Notes: generated by a model from the letters alone, not told the origin. A DNA stretch of 49,602 nucleotides from Streptomyces griseoruber (GCF_001514205.1 NZ_KQ948793.1:1-49602), one strand, 5' to 3'; positions 1 to 9,237 are shown, numbered from the stretch's first letter. Made by a program: numbers and translations.

Positions 1-498
1 CTGAGCCGACGCGGATTTGTCGGCATAGCGGCAGGCGTCGGCGCCGCCGGGCTGTTGGGCGGCCCACTGGTCCAGCCGGCCAACGCCTCCGCGCACCCGC
101 TGGGCCCTGTGCGGCCGAGATACCGGCAGGGCAACCAGAACGTCTGGGAGGACAGTGTGCTCCCCGTGCACCAGGCGGGTCAGGTGAAGCTGTGGGAGGG
201 CTCGTACACCCTCGACTCCCACCTGACGCTCCACCCCGCCCCTGGACACACTCCCGGCTCGTCCGTGATCCAGCTGAAGTCGGGAAGCGACAGAGCGGTG
301 TGAGCGCCTGCTTCTCGTCCCCCTCGAAGCAGCTGTTGAACTCGGGGTGTTCGAGCTGCAGCGGAGTGTGGAGCAGGTCGCCGATGACACAAGGCCCTCA
401 TCCTGCCCGCGCACCTTCCCGGCCACGGTGCCGCCGAGGTGGAGCGCAGCGGCAGCAACTTCAAGATCAAGGATTGGGCGGGATTCAGCCGCATCTGA
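1..498 (+). pseudogene. Scrambled MBL-fold hydrolase relic behind a Tat-like signal
   Basis: Frame 1 from base 1 reads a twin-arginine-like start (SRRGFVGIAAG, then a hydrophobic stretch and NASA). It jumps directly into RYRQGNQNVWEDSV and APGHTPGSSV, which match residues about 165-220 of the intact MBL protein at 3722-4636. The metal-binding HxHxDH part is missing. A stop follows at 301-303. Bases of about 301-390 only make sense on the minus strand, where they read VIGDLLHTPLQLEHPEFNSC, matching VGDLMHSPIQIHEPDANSC of the intact copy. Plus-strand frame 1 resumes at 391 with LILPAHLPGHGAAEVE and stops at 496-498. So the gene has a large deletion and an inverted internal piece. The true 5' end lies at or before the window edge. 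It cannot encode a working hydrolase. Confidence 0.85.
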
Positions 499-1085
499 CC
501 GGCCGGAAAGACGACCCGGCCCCGCAAGCGCCCGCCCCGCTGCCACTCGGCGATGAGCGGATGAGGCCGGCGACCGCCGGGCACGAGCGGGGCGCCGGCA
601 CCCGGCACAGGCCGGCGCCCCGTGACCACCTGGGCTGCCCAGGTACTGTCCCAGGCTCAGCAGAGTGGAGTACTCACCGCCGTGTTCCGCGGAAGCACAG
701 TGCAGAACCCAGCCGCAGTCCGAGGGCCTCCAGCTCGACCACTCCCCACTCCGGTCCCGACAACGCAACCTGCCAGGCGCGGCCGGCTGTGCCGTCCCGA
801 CATCGCCCAGTCGGCTCGCGGGCGGCCGACGCGCCTGATGAGTCCTGAACCCGCCGCGCCTTCAAAGAGCAGTCACCTGACGCATACCGGACAGATCGCC
901 GACACGCCGAGACTGGTGCCGCGGCAGCGGTGCGTCGAGGGCCTCCGGTGCCCCTCCTTCCGGCACTCGGTTCGCCGCGGCGACGAAGGACCCCGGGCGG
1001 ACATCCCGGGGGACGACGGCCTCCACGCCGTCGGCCGGAGATCGCCCCGTCCACTCAGCTCACGGAAGGATGTACGGAGACCGTC
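499..1085. other. Intergenic stretch upstream of the FUSC gene
   Basis: I see no convincing gene here; the open frames have no recognisable domain and mixed third-position use. It holds copy A of a 21-bp repeat (869-889) shared with the region upstream of the MBL gene at 3722. A ribosome-binding GGAGA lies at about 1076-1080 just before the FUSC start. Confidence 0.6.
869..889. repeat. 21-bp repeat, copy A (possible operator)
   Basis: The core TCACCTGACGCATACCG is shared with 3415-3435, where it reads TCACGTGACGCATACCG; 20 of 21 bases match over the full repeat. This copy lies 197 bp upstream of the FUSC start and copy B lies 287 bp upstream of the MBL start. A shared regulator site is one reading, and a leftover of duplication is the other. 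Confidence 0.5.
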
Positions 1086-3290
1086 ATGGTGGCAAGGAAG
1101 ACGGCGTTGCTGTGGGACCGCTTCGCCGCCGTCGACCCCGGGCTGATGCGTCTGGCCTCCGCGATGCGCGCCGTCCTCGGCGCCGCCGCGTCCCTCATCG
1201 CCCTGACGGCCCTGGGGCAGTCCGACACGGAGTTGCTGGTCGGTGGGTTCACCGCGATGGTGACCTCACTGGCCATCAGCGACCTGCACCCGCGCGACCA
1301 GCTCATCACACTGGGACTCGGCGCTCCGATCTCCCTCGCGGCCCTGGCCGCCGGAGCCGTGCTGACGCCGTACCCGGTCGCGGCCGGGACCGTGTTCCTG
1401 CTGCTGATCTACGTCGCCGTCCACGCCCGCCGGTACGGCGCCAGAGGGCAGGGCGTGGGCATCTTCGGCTTCATGGCCTTCTTCCTGGCGCAGTTCACCG
1501 GGGCACGAGTGGCCCAACTGCCGCAGATGGACGCGGCCGTCCTGGTCGCCTTCGGGGCCGTCGTCGCCGTCTGTTACTGCCCGGGATTCATGACGGCGTC
1601 CCGTGTTCTCGCCCGGCTGCGGCGCACCTTCGACGGGCGGCTACGCGACGTCCTGCGGGACACGGCCGCCCTGCTCAGCTCCGGACAGGACGCCGACGCG
1701 CTGAGTCTGTCGTTGGAGCGCCGTCTGGACAGGCTGCACGAGGCCGTGCTCCTGATCGAGGATTTTCTCGGTGAGCGCGCGGTCGACGAGGCCACCGACG
1801 GCCAGATCCTGCGGCACATCTCACGCGCGGAGGTTGCTGCCCAGCGGCTCACCGTACTGGCGGTCCGCGCGGTCCGCACGGCACCGGCCGCCGACGATCT
1901 CGCGGACCGGGCCGCACGGGAACAGCTCGCGGCACAGATCCGCCTCCTCCGCCACCAGCCCACCCCGGGAACGGTTACCGCCGCACGGGAAGACGCCCCG
2001 GCGATCCTGCCGACCGCGTCGGCACCATTGCAGGACTGTCTCCACGGCGTCGACGAACTAGCGGCAGCCGTGCGCCTTCTCGGTCCGCACGGCAGCTCCC
2101 CGACGGCAACCAGGACGGCTCCGCACGCGCCCGCGACACCGCGGACACGGGCGTTCAGTGTCAAGCGGTACCGCGAAGCAGACTCCGAAGACCGCAAGCG
2201 CGGAACAACCCGGCAGGCCCTCCAGGTGACCGCCGCCTCCGCGCTGTCCATCCTCGGCGGTCACCTGCTGTCCCCGGACCACTGGTACTGGGCCGTCGTG
2301 GCAACGTGGGTCGTGTTCATCAACACCGAGAGCACCGGCGAAGTCCTGCTGCAAAGCGTCCGCCGACTGGCCGGCACAGTCCTCGGCGCGGTGTTCGGCT
2401 ACGGCCTCGCCGCCCTTGCCGGACCATACGGACCACTGCTTCTGGTTCTGCTGCTGGTGTGCATGTTCGGGATCTTCTACACCCCGTCCGACGCCTACTG
2501 GGCGGTAACGTTCTTCATCACCGGCGCACTGAGCATGCTGCTCTCGCTGCTGGACACCTTCTCGACGGACGTGCTCGTCCTGCGCGTGCAGGAAACCGCG
2601 CTGGGAGTCTCCTGCGGCGTCCTTGCCACCGTGGTCGTGCTGCCCCTCACGGTCCGCCGGGCCAGCGACGAGGAACTGGTCCACTTCCTGCTGGTCCTCA
2701 GGCGCCTCCTGGATGCGACGACGCGGAGCCTGAGCACCGACACCACGACGAGCCTGATACGCGCGGCCCATGATCTCGACCAGGCACTGGAGTCCCTCCG
2801 CAAAGCCTGTCTGCCGCTCACCCACCCGCTCAATCCCCAGCGCGCCCGTCGCGATCGCGCCCGCCACCTGCTGGAACTGCTGGAAGCCGGGGCCTACCAC
2901 GCACGGAGTCTGGCCGCCGTGACCGGGCGCCTCCCGCAGGGCGACGACGCCGCGTACACCACCCAGGTCACCGCGGCGGCCGGCCGCGCCCAGGAGAGAG
3001 TGACGCGCCTGATCCGCCTCGCGAGTCGTCGGCCGGGCACCGCCTCCCACTCGGCACGCCCCAAGGTCACCAGGGCACTGTCCCTGCTCTCCGGCGAACG
3101 GCGTATGCGTCACGGACGACCGTCGCCGCAACGGCGCCTGCTGCTCCACATCGACCGTCTCGACACAACCTTGATCGCGCTCACCGAAGCCCTGGACCCG
3201 CCCGCGCCGGCCGCCGAAGACCCCGTGGCTCCGTCCGCGGGCGGCGAGGTCTCCTCGCTGCCCAGCCCGGGACGAGCAGCCGCCTCCTGA
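1086..3290 (+). CDS. FUSC-family (fusaric acid resistance-like) membrane protein
   Basis: A protein of about 734 residues. The ATG at 1086 is chosen because GGAGA lies five bases upstream and the protein then begins at the natural MVARKTALLWDRF; the longer open frame upstream is Arg/Pro-rich and not protein-like. Two blocks of hydrophobic helices are visible, at residues about 25-170 and about 375-525, each followed by a long Arg/Leu-rich soluble stretch. This is the repeated half-structure of FUSC/YccS-type proteins. The second block has the family-like YWAVVATWVVF and RLAGTVLGAVFGYG. Members are inner-membrane proteins linked to efflux of aromatic carboxylic acids; the substrate here is unknown. 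It stands alone, with long gaps on both sides. Its position before a catabolic cluster fits export of a toxic aromatic, which is inference. Confidence 0.85.
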   Translation: MVARKTALLWDRFAAVDPGLMRLASAMRAVLGAAASLIALTALGQSDTELLVGGFTAMVTSLAISDLHPRDQLITLGLGAPISLAALAAGAVLTPYPVAAGTVFLLLIYVAVHARRYGARGQGVGIFGFMAFFLAQFTGARVAQLPQMDAAVLVAFGAVVAVCYCPGFMTASRVLARLRRTFDGRLRDVLRDTAALLSSGQDADALSLSLERRLDRLHEAVLLIEDFLGERAVDEATDGQILRHISRAEVAAQRLTVLAVRAVRTAPAADDLADRAAREQLAAQIRLLRHQPTPGTVTAAREDAPAILPTASAPLQDCLHGVDELAAAVRLLGPHGSSPTATRTAPHAPATPRTRAFSVKRYREADSEDRKRGTTRQALQVTAASALSILGGHLLSPDHWYWAVVATWVVFINTESTGEVLLQSVRRLAGTVLGAVFGYGLAALAGPYGPLLLVLLLVCMFGIFYTPSDAYWAVTFFITGALSMLLSLLDTFSTDVLVLRVQETALGVSCGVLATVVVLPLTVRRASDEELVHFLLVLRRLLDATTRSLSTDTTTSLIRAAHDLDQALESLRKACLPLTHPLNPQRARRDRARHLLELLEAGAYHARSLAAVTGRLPQGDDAAYTTQVTAAAGRAQERVTRLIRLASRRPGTASHSARPKVTRALSLLSGERRMRHGRPSPQRRLLLHIDRLDTTLIALTEALDPPAPAAEDPVAPSAGGEVSSLPSPGRAAAS

Positions 3291-3721
3291 GCGGGTTGGT
3301 GCCGGCCGGTGATGAACCGCAGGCTGTTCCCACGCACGCGCAGGACCGGATCGACGCACGGCTCCTCCGGTTTTCGCGTTGCGTCCGGATCAGCGCAGAG
3401 GCTGGGGTCCAGGTGCAGTCACGTGACGCATACCGCAGCACGTCCGGCAAGACGCACCATGGCTGAGCAGGGTCGTCCACGGACGGACGCGGACGGGGCG
3501 GCCCTGTTTCCACTGGCAAGGACCACGGTCTGATGCCCGCACCGACCTCGGCGGCGGGACCGCCCGAGGCCGAAGCCGCCGCGACCGCGGTCACGGCGCC
3601 ACCGGTGCACGGCCCCCGCTGGGGCGCGGCACCCCCACTACCCGTCATGAGCAGCTGCTCATCCGTGTCTCGCCCGCGCCTGCGGCCCGAGCGCGCGGAA
3701 CCGATCGAACTGGAGAGAACC
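3291..3721. other. Intergenic region upstream of the MBL-esterase-RidA cluster
   Basis: No gene is supported. The frame upstream of the MBL start is open from 3533 but reads Ala/Pro-rich, low-complexity sequence unlike the family. Copy B of the 21-bp repeat is at 3415-3435 and includes the perfect palindrome TCACGTGA. The GGAGAG at 3712-3717 is the ribosome-binding site of the next gene. Confidence 0.6.
3415..3435. repeat. 21-bp repeat, copy B (possible operator)
   Basis: The partner of 869-889. Here the left part forms the 8-bp palindrome TCACGTGA, followed by CGCATACCG as in copy A. Confidence 0.5.
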
Positions 3722-4636
3722 GTGGACACCATCACCCTGGGCGATGTCACCGTGACCCGTGTCTGGGAGTACTACGGTCCTGTTGACCTGACGCCCGAAG
3801 TATTCGTCCCGGAGAGCCCGGCGCAGGCGTGGGAGACCCACCGTTCCTGGCTGGTTCCGGACTTCCTGGACGCCGAGACCGGGATCGTCAACTCGGCGAT
3901 CCAGACCTGGGTGCTGCGCAGCGAGGGCAAGACCATCCTGGTCGACACCGGCGTCGGCAACCACAAGGACCGGCCGTACGCGCCGGTGTGGAGCCGTCTG
4001 AACACCGACTTCCTGGGCAACCTGGCCCGCGCCGGGGTCCGTCCCGAGGACGTCGACATCGTGATCAACACGCACCTGCACGTCGACCACGTCGGCTGGA
4101 ACACCTACCTCGACGGCCGGACCTGGGTGCCGACGTTCCCCAACGCCACCTACCTGATGGCCAAGGCGGACTTCGACTACTGGAATCCCGCCAACGAGAT
4201 CAAGACCCTGCTCGGCCGCGGCAACCAGAACGTCTTCGAGGACAGCGTCGCCCCCGTGCACGAGGCCGGTCTGACCCATCTCTGGGAGGACGGCTACCAG
4301 ATCGACGGCAACCTGCGCCTCGACCTCGCCCCCGGCCACACCCCGGGCTCGTCGGTGCTGCGGCTGGAGTCCGGATCGGACCGGGCCCTGTTCGTCGGCG
4401 ACCTGATGCACAGCCCGATCCAGATCCACGAGCCGGACGCCAACAGCTGCTTCTGCGAGGACCCCGCCGAAGCCCGCGCCACCCGCCGCAAGCTCCTGGG
4501 CGCGGCGGTCGACGACAACGCCCTCGTCTTCCCCGCGCACCTCGGCGGTCACGGCGCCGCCGAAGTCGTCCGCGAGGGAAGCAAGTTCGCCATCAGGGGC
4601 TGGGCGCCCTTCGCCCCGTACACCGAGCAGGCCTGA
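3722..4636 (+). CDS. MBL-fold metallo-hydrolase
   Basis: A 304-residue protein from GTG at 3722, preceded by GGAGAG; an upstream open frame is not protein-like. The zinc-site motif HLHVDH is at residues 118-123. Further likely ligands are the His in PGHTPG (206), the Asp in VGDLMHS (227) and the His in FPAHLGGH (273), so the di-metal site looks complete. There is no signal peptide, so it is cytosolic. The family hydrolyses esters, lactones, thioesters and similar bonds, and the substrate cannot be named. It is followed after 23 bases by a carboxylesterase and then a RidA protein, which suggests a hydrolytic catabolic operon. The relic at 1-498 derives from a close paralogue that carried a Tat signal. 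Confidence 0.9.
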   Translation: MDTITLGDVTVTRVWEYYGPVDLTPEVFVPESPAQAWETHRSWLVPDFLDAETGIVNSAIQTWVLRSEGKTILVDTGVGNHKDRPYAPVWSRLNTDFLGNLARAGVRPEDVDIVINTHLHVDHVGWNTYLDGRTWVPTFPNATYLMAKADFDYWNPANEIKTLLGRGNQNVFEDSVAPVHEAGLTHLWEDGYQIDGNLRLDLAPGHTPGSSVLRLESGSDRALFVGDLMHSPIQIHEPDANSCFCEDPAEARATRRKLLGAAVDDNALVFPAHLGGHGAAEVVREGSKFAIRGWAPFAPYTEQA

Positions 4637-4659
4637 GGCCCGCGGAAAGACACGGAGAC

Positions 4660-6150
4660 ATGAGCCACTACCCCGAACCCGTCGTCACCACCGCTCAGGG
4701 AGCCGTCCGAGGCCGGCGCCAAGGCGACACCCTCACCTTCCTGAACATCCCCTACGCCGCCCCGCCCCGCGGCGCCGGCCGCTTCGCGCTGCCGCAGCCG
4801 CACGGGCCGTGGGACGGTGTACGGGACGCCACCGCTCCCGGCCCCAACGCCCCGCAGTCCGAACGCAAGCTCGGTAACGTGGAGATGACCCCCTACTTCG
4901 GCACCGGCTGGAGCCGCGGCGAGGACTACCTCACCGTCAACGTCTGGACTCCCGCCGCCGAGCGGGGCGACCTGCCGGTCATGGTCTTCGTCCACGGCGG
5001 CGGATTCGTCGCCGGATCGACGCGGTCCGCCATGTACGACGGCTCCGCGTTCGCCCGTGACGGCGTCGTCCTCGTCACCCTCAACTACCGGCTCGGCATC
5101 GCCGGGTTCCTCGACATCCCCGGGGCGCCCGCCAACCGCGGCCTGCTCGACGTCGTCGCCGCGCTGCGCTGGGTGCGGGAGAACATCGCCGCCTTCGGCG
5201 GTGACCCGCACAACGTCACCCTCTTCGGCCAGTCGGCCGGGGCGACCACCGTAGGCGGCGTCCTCGCCACCCCCGAGGCCGCCGGCCTGTTCCGCCGGGC
5301 GATCGTCCAGAGCGGCAGCGGCCTGGGCGCGTTCACCACCGAGCAGGCCGCCCGCGTCACCAAGGCGGCAGCCGAGGCCCTGGGCATCGCGCCCCACGTC
5401 GACGCCTTCGCGGACGTCTCCGACGAGCGCCTGGTCGAGGCCGCCTCCCAGCTCGCGGGCATCGACCTGCAGACCGAGACCCACGGCGACCCGCTGATCG
5501 GCCTCAGCCCCTTCAGCCTCGTCCTCGACACCCAGCCTGCCGTATCCGTCGCCGCTGGCCTGAGCGCCGACGTCGACCTGCTTGTCGGCACCAACACCGA
5601 AGAGGGCAACCTCTACCTGGTCCCCGTCGGCAAGTACGCCACCTCGACCGCAGCGGACGTCGACGAGGCGGCCGCGCGCTCCCACCCGAACCCGGCGCAG
5701 CTCGTCGAGACGTACCGCAAGTCGCGCCCCGAGGCGTCCCACGCGGAACTGCGCTCGGCCATCATGGCCGACGCGCTCTTCGGCGCGGGCAGCCGCGCCC
5801 TGGCCGGCGCCCACGCCACCCACCCGAAGTCCGCCACCTACACCTACGAGTTCGCCTGGCGCTCGAAGGCCCTGGACGGAGAGCTCGGCGCCACCCACGC
5901 GGTCGAACTGCCCTTCGTCTTCGACCTCGTGGAACGGCCCGAACTGAACGGCCCCAACGCCCTGCTCGGCCCCGACAAGCCCCCCGCGGACCTCGCCACT
6001 CGCGTACACGAGGTCTGGATCCGGTTCGCCAGGACCGGCGACCCGGGCTGGGACCCGTACGACACCGAGCGCCGCGCCACCATGCGCATCGACGCGGAGT
6101 GGACCCAGGTGGACGACCCCCGCAGCCAGGAACGACAGGTCTGGAGCTGA
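4660..6150 (+). CDS. Type-B carboxylesterase (alpha/beta hydrolase)
   Basis: A 496-residue protein starting at ATG 4660 (MSHYPEPVVTT), with GGAG just upstream. Typical type-B carboxylesterase blocks appear in order: GRRQGDTLTFLNIPYAAPP, EDYLTVNVWTP, the oxyanion HGGGF, and the nucleophile elbow GQSAG with Ser192. Next come TNTEEGN, with a likely catalytic Glu at 314 or 315, and THAVELPFVF with His413. The triad is complete and the length is normal. There is no signal peptide, so it probably acts on an intracellular carboxyl ester. It sits 23 bases after the MBL gene and 31 bases before the RidA gene, probably in one transcript. The ester substrate is unknown. Confidence 0.92.
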   Translation: MSHYPEPVVTTAQGAVRGRRQGDTLTFLNIPYAAPPRGAGRFALPQPHGPWDGVRDATAPGPNAPQSERKLGNVEMTPYFGTGWSRGEDYLTVNVWTPAAERGDLPVMVFVHGGGFVAGSTRSAMYDGSAFARDGVVLVTLNYRLGIAGFLDIPGAPANRGLLDVVAALRWVRENIAAFGGDPHNVTLFGQSAGATTVGGVLATPEAAGLFRRAIVQSGSGLGAFTTEQAARVTKAAAEALGIAPHVDAFADVSDERLVEAASQLAGIDLQTETHGDPLIGLSPFSLVLDTQPAVSVAAGLSADVDLLVGTNTEEGNLYLVPVGKYATSTAADVDEAAARSHPNPAQLVETYRKSRPEASHAELRSAIMADALFGAGSRALAGAHATHPKSATYTYEFAWRSKALDGELGATHAVELPFVFDLVERPELNGPNALLGPDKPPADLATRVHEVWIRFARTGDPGWDPYDTERRATMRIDAEWTQVDDPRSQERQVWS

Positions 6151-6181
6151 CGCTCCGACCGACCCTTCTCAAGGACACACC

Positions 6182-6565
6182 ATGACCAGAACCATCATCA
6201 CCACCGAGAACGCACCCTCGCTGCCGGCCCCACTGTCCCAGGGCATCCGCAAGGGCCCCGTCCTGCAGGTCTCCGGGCAGCTCCCATTCGACCCGAAGAC
6301 CGGCGAAGTCGTCGGCACCACGGTCGGCAAGCAGACCGCGCAGGTACTGCGCAACGTCACCGCCGTCCTCAAGGCGGCCGGCGCGGGCCTGGAAGACGTC
6401 GTGATGCTCCGCGTGTACCTCACCGACCCCGCCCACATGGCCGAGATGAACGAGGCTTTCGCGGCGGCCGTCGGCGAGCCCTTCCCCGCCCGCACCACCG
6501 TCTACATGCAGCTTCCGCCGGGACTGCTCGTCGAGATCGACGCCCTGGCCGTACTGGACGACTGA
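6182..6565 (+). CDS. RidA/YjgF/YER057c family protein
   Basis: A 127-residue protein from ATG 6182 with AAGGA upstream. The family pattern is clear: PLSQGIRKGPVLQVSGQLPFDP near the N-terminus, QTAQVLRNVTAVLKAAGAGLEDVV in the middle, and FAAAVGEPFPARTTV with IDALAVL at the end. The conserved Arg in PART is present. RidA proteins hydrolyse reactive enamine/imine intermediates, and subfamily members inside catabolic operons often act as deaminases on pathway intermediates. It is the third gene of the MBL-esterase-RidA set. A pathway-specific role, rather than general housekeeping, is suggested by the neighbours but not shown. Confidence 0.9.
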   Translation: MTRTIITTENAPSLPAPLSQGIRKGPVLQVSGQLPFDPKTGEVVGTTVGKQTAQVLRNVTAVLKAAGAGLEDVVMLRVYLTDPAHMAEMNEAFAAAVGEPFPARTTVYMQLPPGLLVEIDALAVLDD

Positions 6566-6570
6566 TCACG

Positions 6571-7431
6571 ATGGCCGGTCGTCCGACAAGGGCGTGCACC
6601 AACCTGAGGGTTCCACCGACGCACCTGCTCGACGCCCTGTGCGCACTGGTCGGACGACCGGCACCTCCCCGCGGGGCCCATCCCGTACGCCGCATCCACG
6701 AACGGGTGCTCCAAGCAGCCGGGTCGGTGCCGCCGGGCGTGCTGGAGCCGGGCGACGTGTGCGCGGCCACATACGTGCGCGCGGGCCTCCTGAACGCCGA
6801 AATCCCGGCCCCGTCGGACACGGCCGTCCTCTGCATCCGGCGCACGGTCGACGACCTCGGACCGGCCAACCTGTGGGAACTGGCCCGGGGCACCGCCATG
6901 ACCCGAGACGATCTCTCGTGGGGCGCCGCCGCGGTGCTGGCCGAAGCAGAACCCGGCACCACGGACCCGCTGGACGAACTCGCCGCGCACGCCCTCGCGC
7001 AGGAGATCTCCGAACGGACCCCATGCCGTTGGGGCCGAGACCACACCCAGGCAGTACGCGCCGCGCTGTACCGGAGCCTGGCCGACTTCGCCGACGCCCT
7101 CCTGGAGGTGTCGGAGTCGACCCCGACACCCCTGGACTGGACCGTCCACGACAACGGCCGAAGGTATGCCGCCACCGCAGCGGGCGACGGGGTGACATAC
7201 GACGTTCTGCTCCAGACAGCGCAGAACGCACCCCCAGCTCCGGCACCCGTCTGGTTCCACCCCTCACTACCCACCCCACCCACCGCACCCACCGCCTGGC
7301 AGTGGCGGATCACGAGCGGGCCGGCCGCCCGCGCCTCTCACAGCAGTGCACCCTGCCCCTCCGCACTCGCGGCACGGCACGCCGCCGAGTGCGCCATCAC
7401 CGCACTCACCGCCGGCCGCTGCGGCCTGTGA
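6571..7431 (+). CDS. Hypothetical protein
   Basis: A 286-residue frame from ATG 6571, five bases after the RidA stop. Third codon positions are strongly G/C throughout, which supports it being real over the opposite-strand frames. I do not recognise a family. It is soluble, with no signal peptide or membrane segment. The first 200 residues look helical, for example TDPLDELAAHALAQEISE and RAALYRSLADFADALLEV, followed by a short Pro-rich linker (about 225-240) and a C-terminal Ala-rich helix with several Cys. The spacing suggests co-transcription with RidA. A regulatory or chaperone-like role cannot be excluded, but nothing in the sequence shows one. Confidence 0.6.
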   Translation: MAGRPTRACTNLRVPPTHLLDALCALVGRPAPPRGAHPVRRIHERVLQAAGSVPPGVLEPGDVCAATYVRAGLLNAEIPAPSDTAVLCIRRTVDDLGPANLWELARGTAMTRDDLSWGAAAVLAEAEPGTTDPLDELAAHALAQEISERTPCRWGRDHTQAVRAALYRSLADFADALLEVSESTPTPLDWTVHDNGRRYAATAAGDGVTYDVLLQTAQNAPPAPAPVWFHPSLPTPPTAPTAWQWRITSGPAARASHSSAPCPSALAARHAAECAITALTAGRCGL

Positions 7432-7560
7432 GCCAACCGGCCCGCGCCCCGGCAACCGCCCCCTCCCCAACACCCCGAGCAGCGGGCCGTAGTCGCCGGA
7501 ACCTTGGTGTAGATGGCCGCCGGCGATGACGGTCAGCAGAGCCCCGCTTGAAGCACCACG

Positions 7561-7947
7561 GTTGCCTTCGTGCTGGAAGGCCGGGTGTCAGTCGAGGCCG
7601 CCGACGCCCCTGACCAGCTCCTTCTCCACTGCGGGGCCGCGCTGCGCGATCCGGACCGGCCCTACCGGGCCCCCAGCGAGACGACCGTGCGCCGGGTACT
7701 GCAACGCGTCGACGGCGACGCCCTCGACGCAGCGATCAGCGGCTGGCTCACCGCCCGTGCGGACACCTCCCGCGCCGCCGACGAGGACAAACACCCGCCG
7801 TCTGGCCCGGTGCGGGCAGCAGCCGCGGTGGACGGCAAGTCCCTGCGCGGCGCGATCCGCGCCGACGGCCGCCGCGTCCATCCGCGTTGGCTCTCGCGCC
7901 AAGCGCCGCGGAACAGTCGTCGTTTCCTCGGAGAGCCGACCTCCTGA
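7561..7947 (+). pseudogene. ISAs1-family transposase relic
   Basis: The frame ending at 7947 carries pieces typical of ISAs1-type transposases: WAADAPD-like VEAADAPDQLL, then PSETTVRRVLQRVDGDALDAA, and the hallmark AVDGKSLRGA followed by DGRRVH. About 120 residues remain of a protein normally near 400. The N-terminus and the DDE catalytic half are gone, and after DGRRVH the sequence is unrelated. I see no terminal inverted repeats. It marks an old insertion and deletion event. Confidence 0.75.
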
Positions 7948-7992
7948 CGTCCTCAGCATCAGGTCTCCGTCTCCATGTCATAGGGGTGTGGC

Positions 7993-8027
7993 TTGACAAA
8001 CCCCCTTATCGGCCACATCGTATCCGT
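7993..8027 (+). promoter_or_regulatory. Operator family 1, site a, with a nearby TTGACA
   Basis: The plus strand reads TCGGCCAC-ATC-GTATCCGT at 8009-8027. Its reverse is ACGGATAC-GAT-GTGGCCGA, a member of the seven-site palindrome family in this window. TTGACA at 7993-7998 could be a -35 box, with a weak -10 (CATCGT) at 8016-8021 after 17 bp, inside the operator. No confident gene follows, though an open frame starts at 8217, a distance similar to that at the other sites. Confidence 0.5.
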
Positions 8028-9237
8028 TACGAGCTTCCGGCTTGCCCCCTCAGCCCGGCTCACCGTTCGTCACGGCGTGACTCATGGCCGAGCCGACGCC
8101 GGGCGCGTGCGCTTGCAGACATCGCCAGGCCTGTCGTACGGCTGGATCGACCTGGATTTTCTTCCTGGCATGCAGGCAGGTCGCCGGGGCGCGACAGAAC
8201 AAGAAGAGGCACCTTGATGGAGGACGGGTACGGCCTGACCGAAATCGCCGCACTTCCCGTGTGGTACCGGCATGCCGGGAAACGGCTGTTCCGGCTTGAG
8301 CGGATCCCGGCCCGGCACGATGACCGGGCGCCGGTGCTGTCGCTCCATCTCCTGTTCGCCCGACTGCAAGGAGAGCGGGTGCCGCACGCGCCTTTCTGGG
8401 CCCTGGCATGCACAAGGGAAGGGCCGGGCGGCATGGAGGAAGAGGCAGCCCGGGGAGTGCCCGCCCGGCCAGGTGCGGGTTCGCACGAGTCCGGTGGGCC
8501 GTCATGGCCGTCGCCGGCGACATCGGTCCCGGGCCGAAACTCAGACGCGACTTCGCCGAAAGTCGTGGACATCGTCCATTTGGAGTGCATTGCCGGAGTC
8601 GATCTGGTCAACGACGGCATGGAGGACCTGAGGACGCCCGTCGTCCCGAAGGTCGCCGGGGCGCATGCGACCCCCGTGGGCGTGACCGAAGAGCTGGAGG
8701 TCCAATCCGCAACGTACGACGCTTGGATGACGACCAGCCGGTGGGCGAACAGGACGGAGGCCCCAGCGGAGTCCCGGTTGCCCAGCCACTTCGAAGCCAG
8801 GCCCGCGCTGTCACTCTCGGACACGGAGTCGCACGTCACCAGGGAGCTGGGCCTGAGGCCGCCGGGCCGGGGCCGGGCGCCGTCCGGGATCCGGTCACAG
8901 AACAGGCCTCCGGTGATTCCTGAGCAGTGCCAGAGGCAGCCGGCAGCCGGCAGCACTGGTCGTACTCGAAACGGCGTACTCCGACGGCAGCGTTGCGCGT
9001 GCTCGGCGGCGCCCACCTCCCCCGCCCCCGCCCAAGCAGGACGGCGCCTCCGTGGACAGTCGGGAGCCGTCCGATCCGGTCCGGGTCGGGATGGGCCCGT
9101 CGCACCGTAGGAGGATCTGCCGACCACCGCTGTACTGCCTCGTCAGTAGTGAGGCTCCCATCAGAAGCGTGATGACAGCACGAACCGCTACCCGAAAGCC
9201 TGAGCGGGTTCCCGAAAGCAGATGTGGAGAGTCCCGC
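8028..9237. other. No confident gene; one weak open frame from 8217
   Basis: This 1.2-kb stretch has long open frames on both strands, but none shows a family motif. The only frame with a plausible context starts at ATG 8217 (MEDGYGLTEIAALPVWYRH), after AAGAGG and 190 bp downstream of the operator at 8009-8027. I do not recognise it, and after about 80 residues it turns into Gly/Pro/Arg-rich sequence, so it may be a truncated gene. The last 100 bases before 9238 probably hold the promoter of the MMPL gene; I could not fix its boxes. Confidence 0.4.

Noticed and set aside
2058..3359. Long minus-strand open frame opposite the FUSC gene
   Set aside because: Gln/Gly/Arg-rich shadow of a high-GC gene; the plus strand has membrane helices and a family match.
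3829..4659. Long in-frame extension upstream of the carboxylesterase
   Set aside because: It overlaps the MBL gene in another frame and reads Arg/Pro-rich shadow sequence; ATG 4660 has its own ribosome-binding site.
4549..6009. Minus-strand frame opposite the carboxylesterase
   Set aside because: Val/Gly/Asp-rich shadow with no domain.
7993..8217. TTG-started 74-residue frame
   Set aside because: Its start lies in the TTGACA promoter box and operator; composition is not protein-like.
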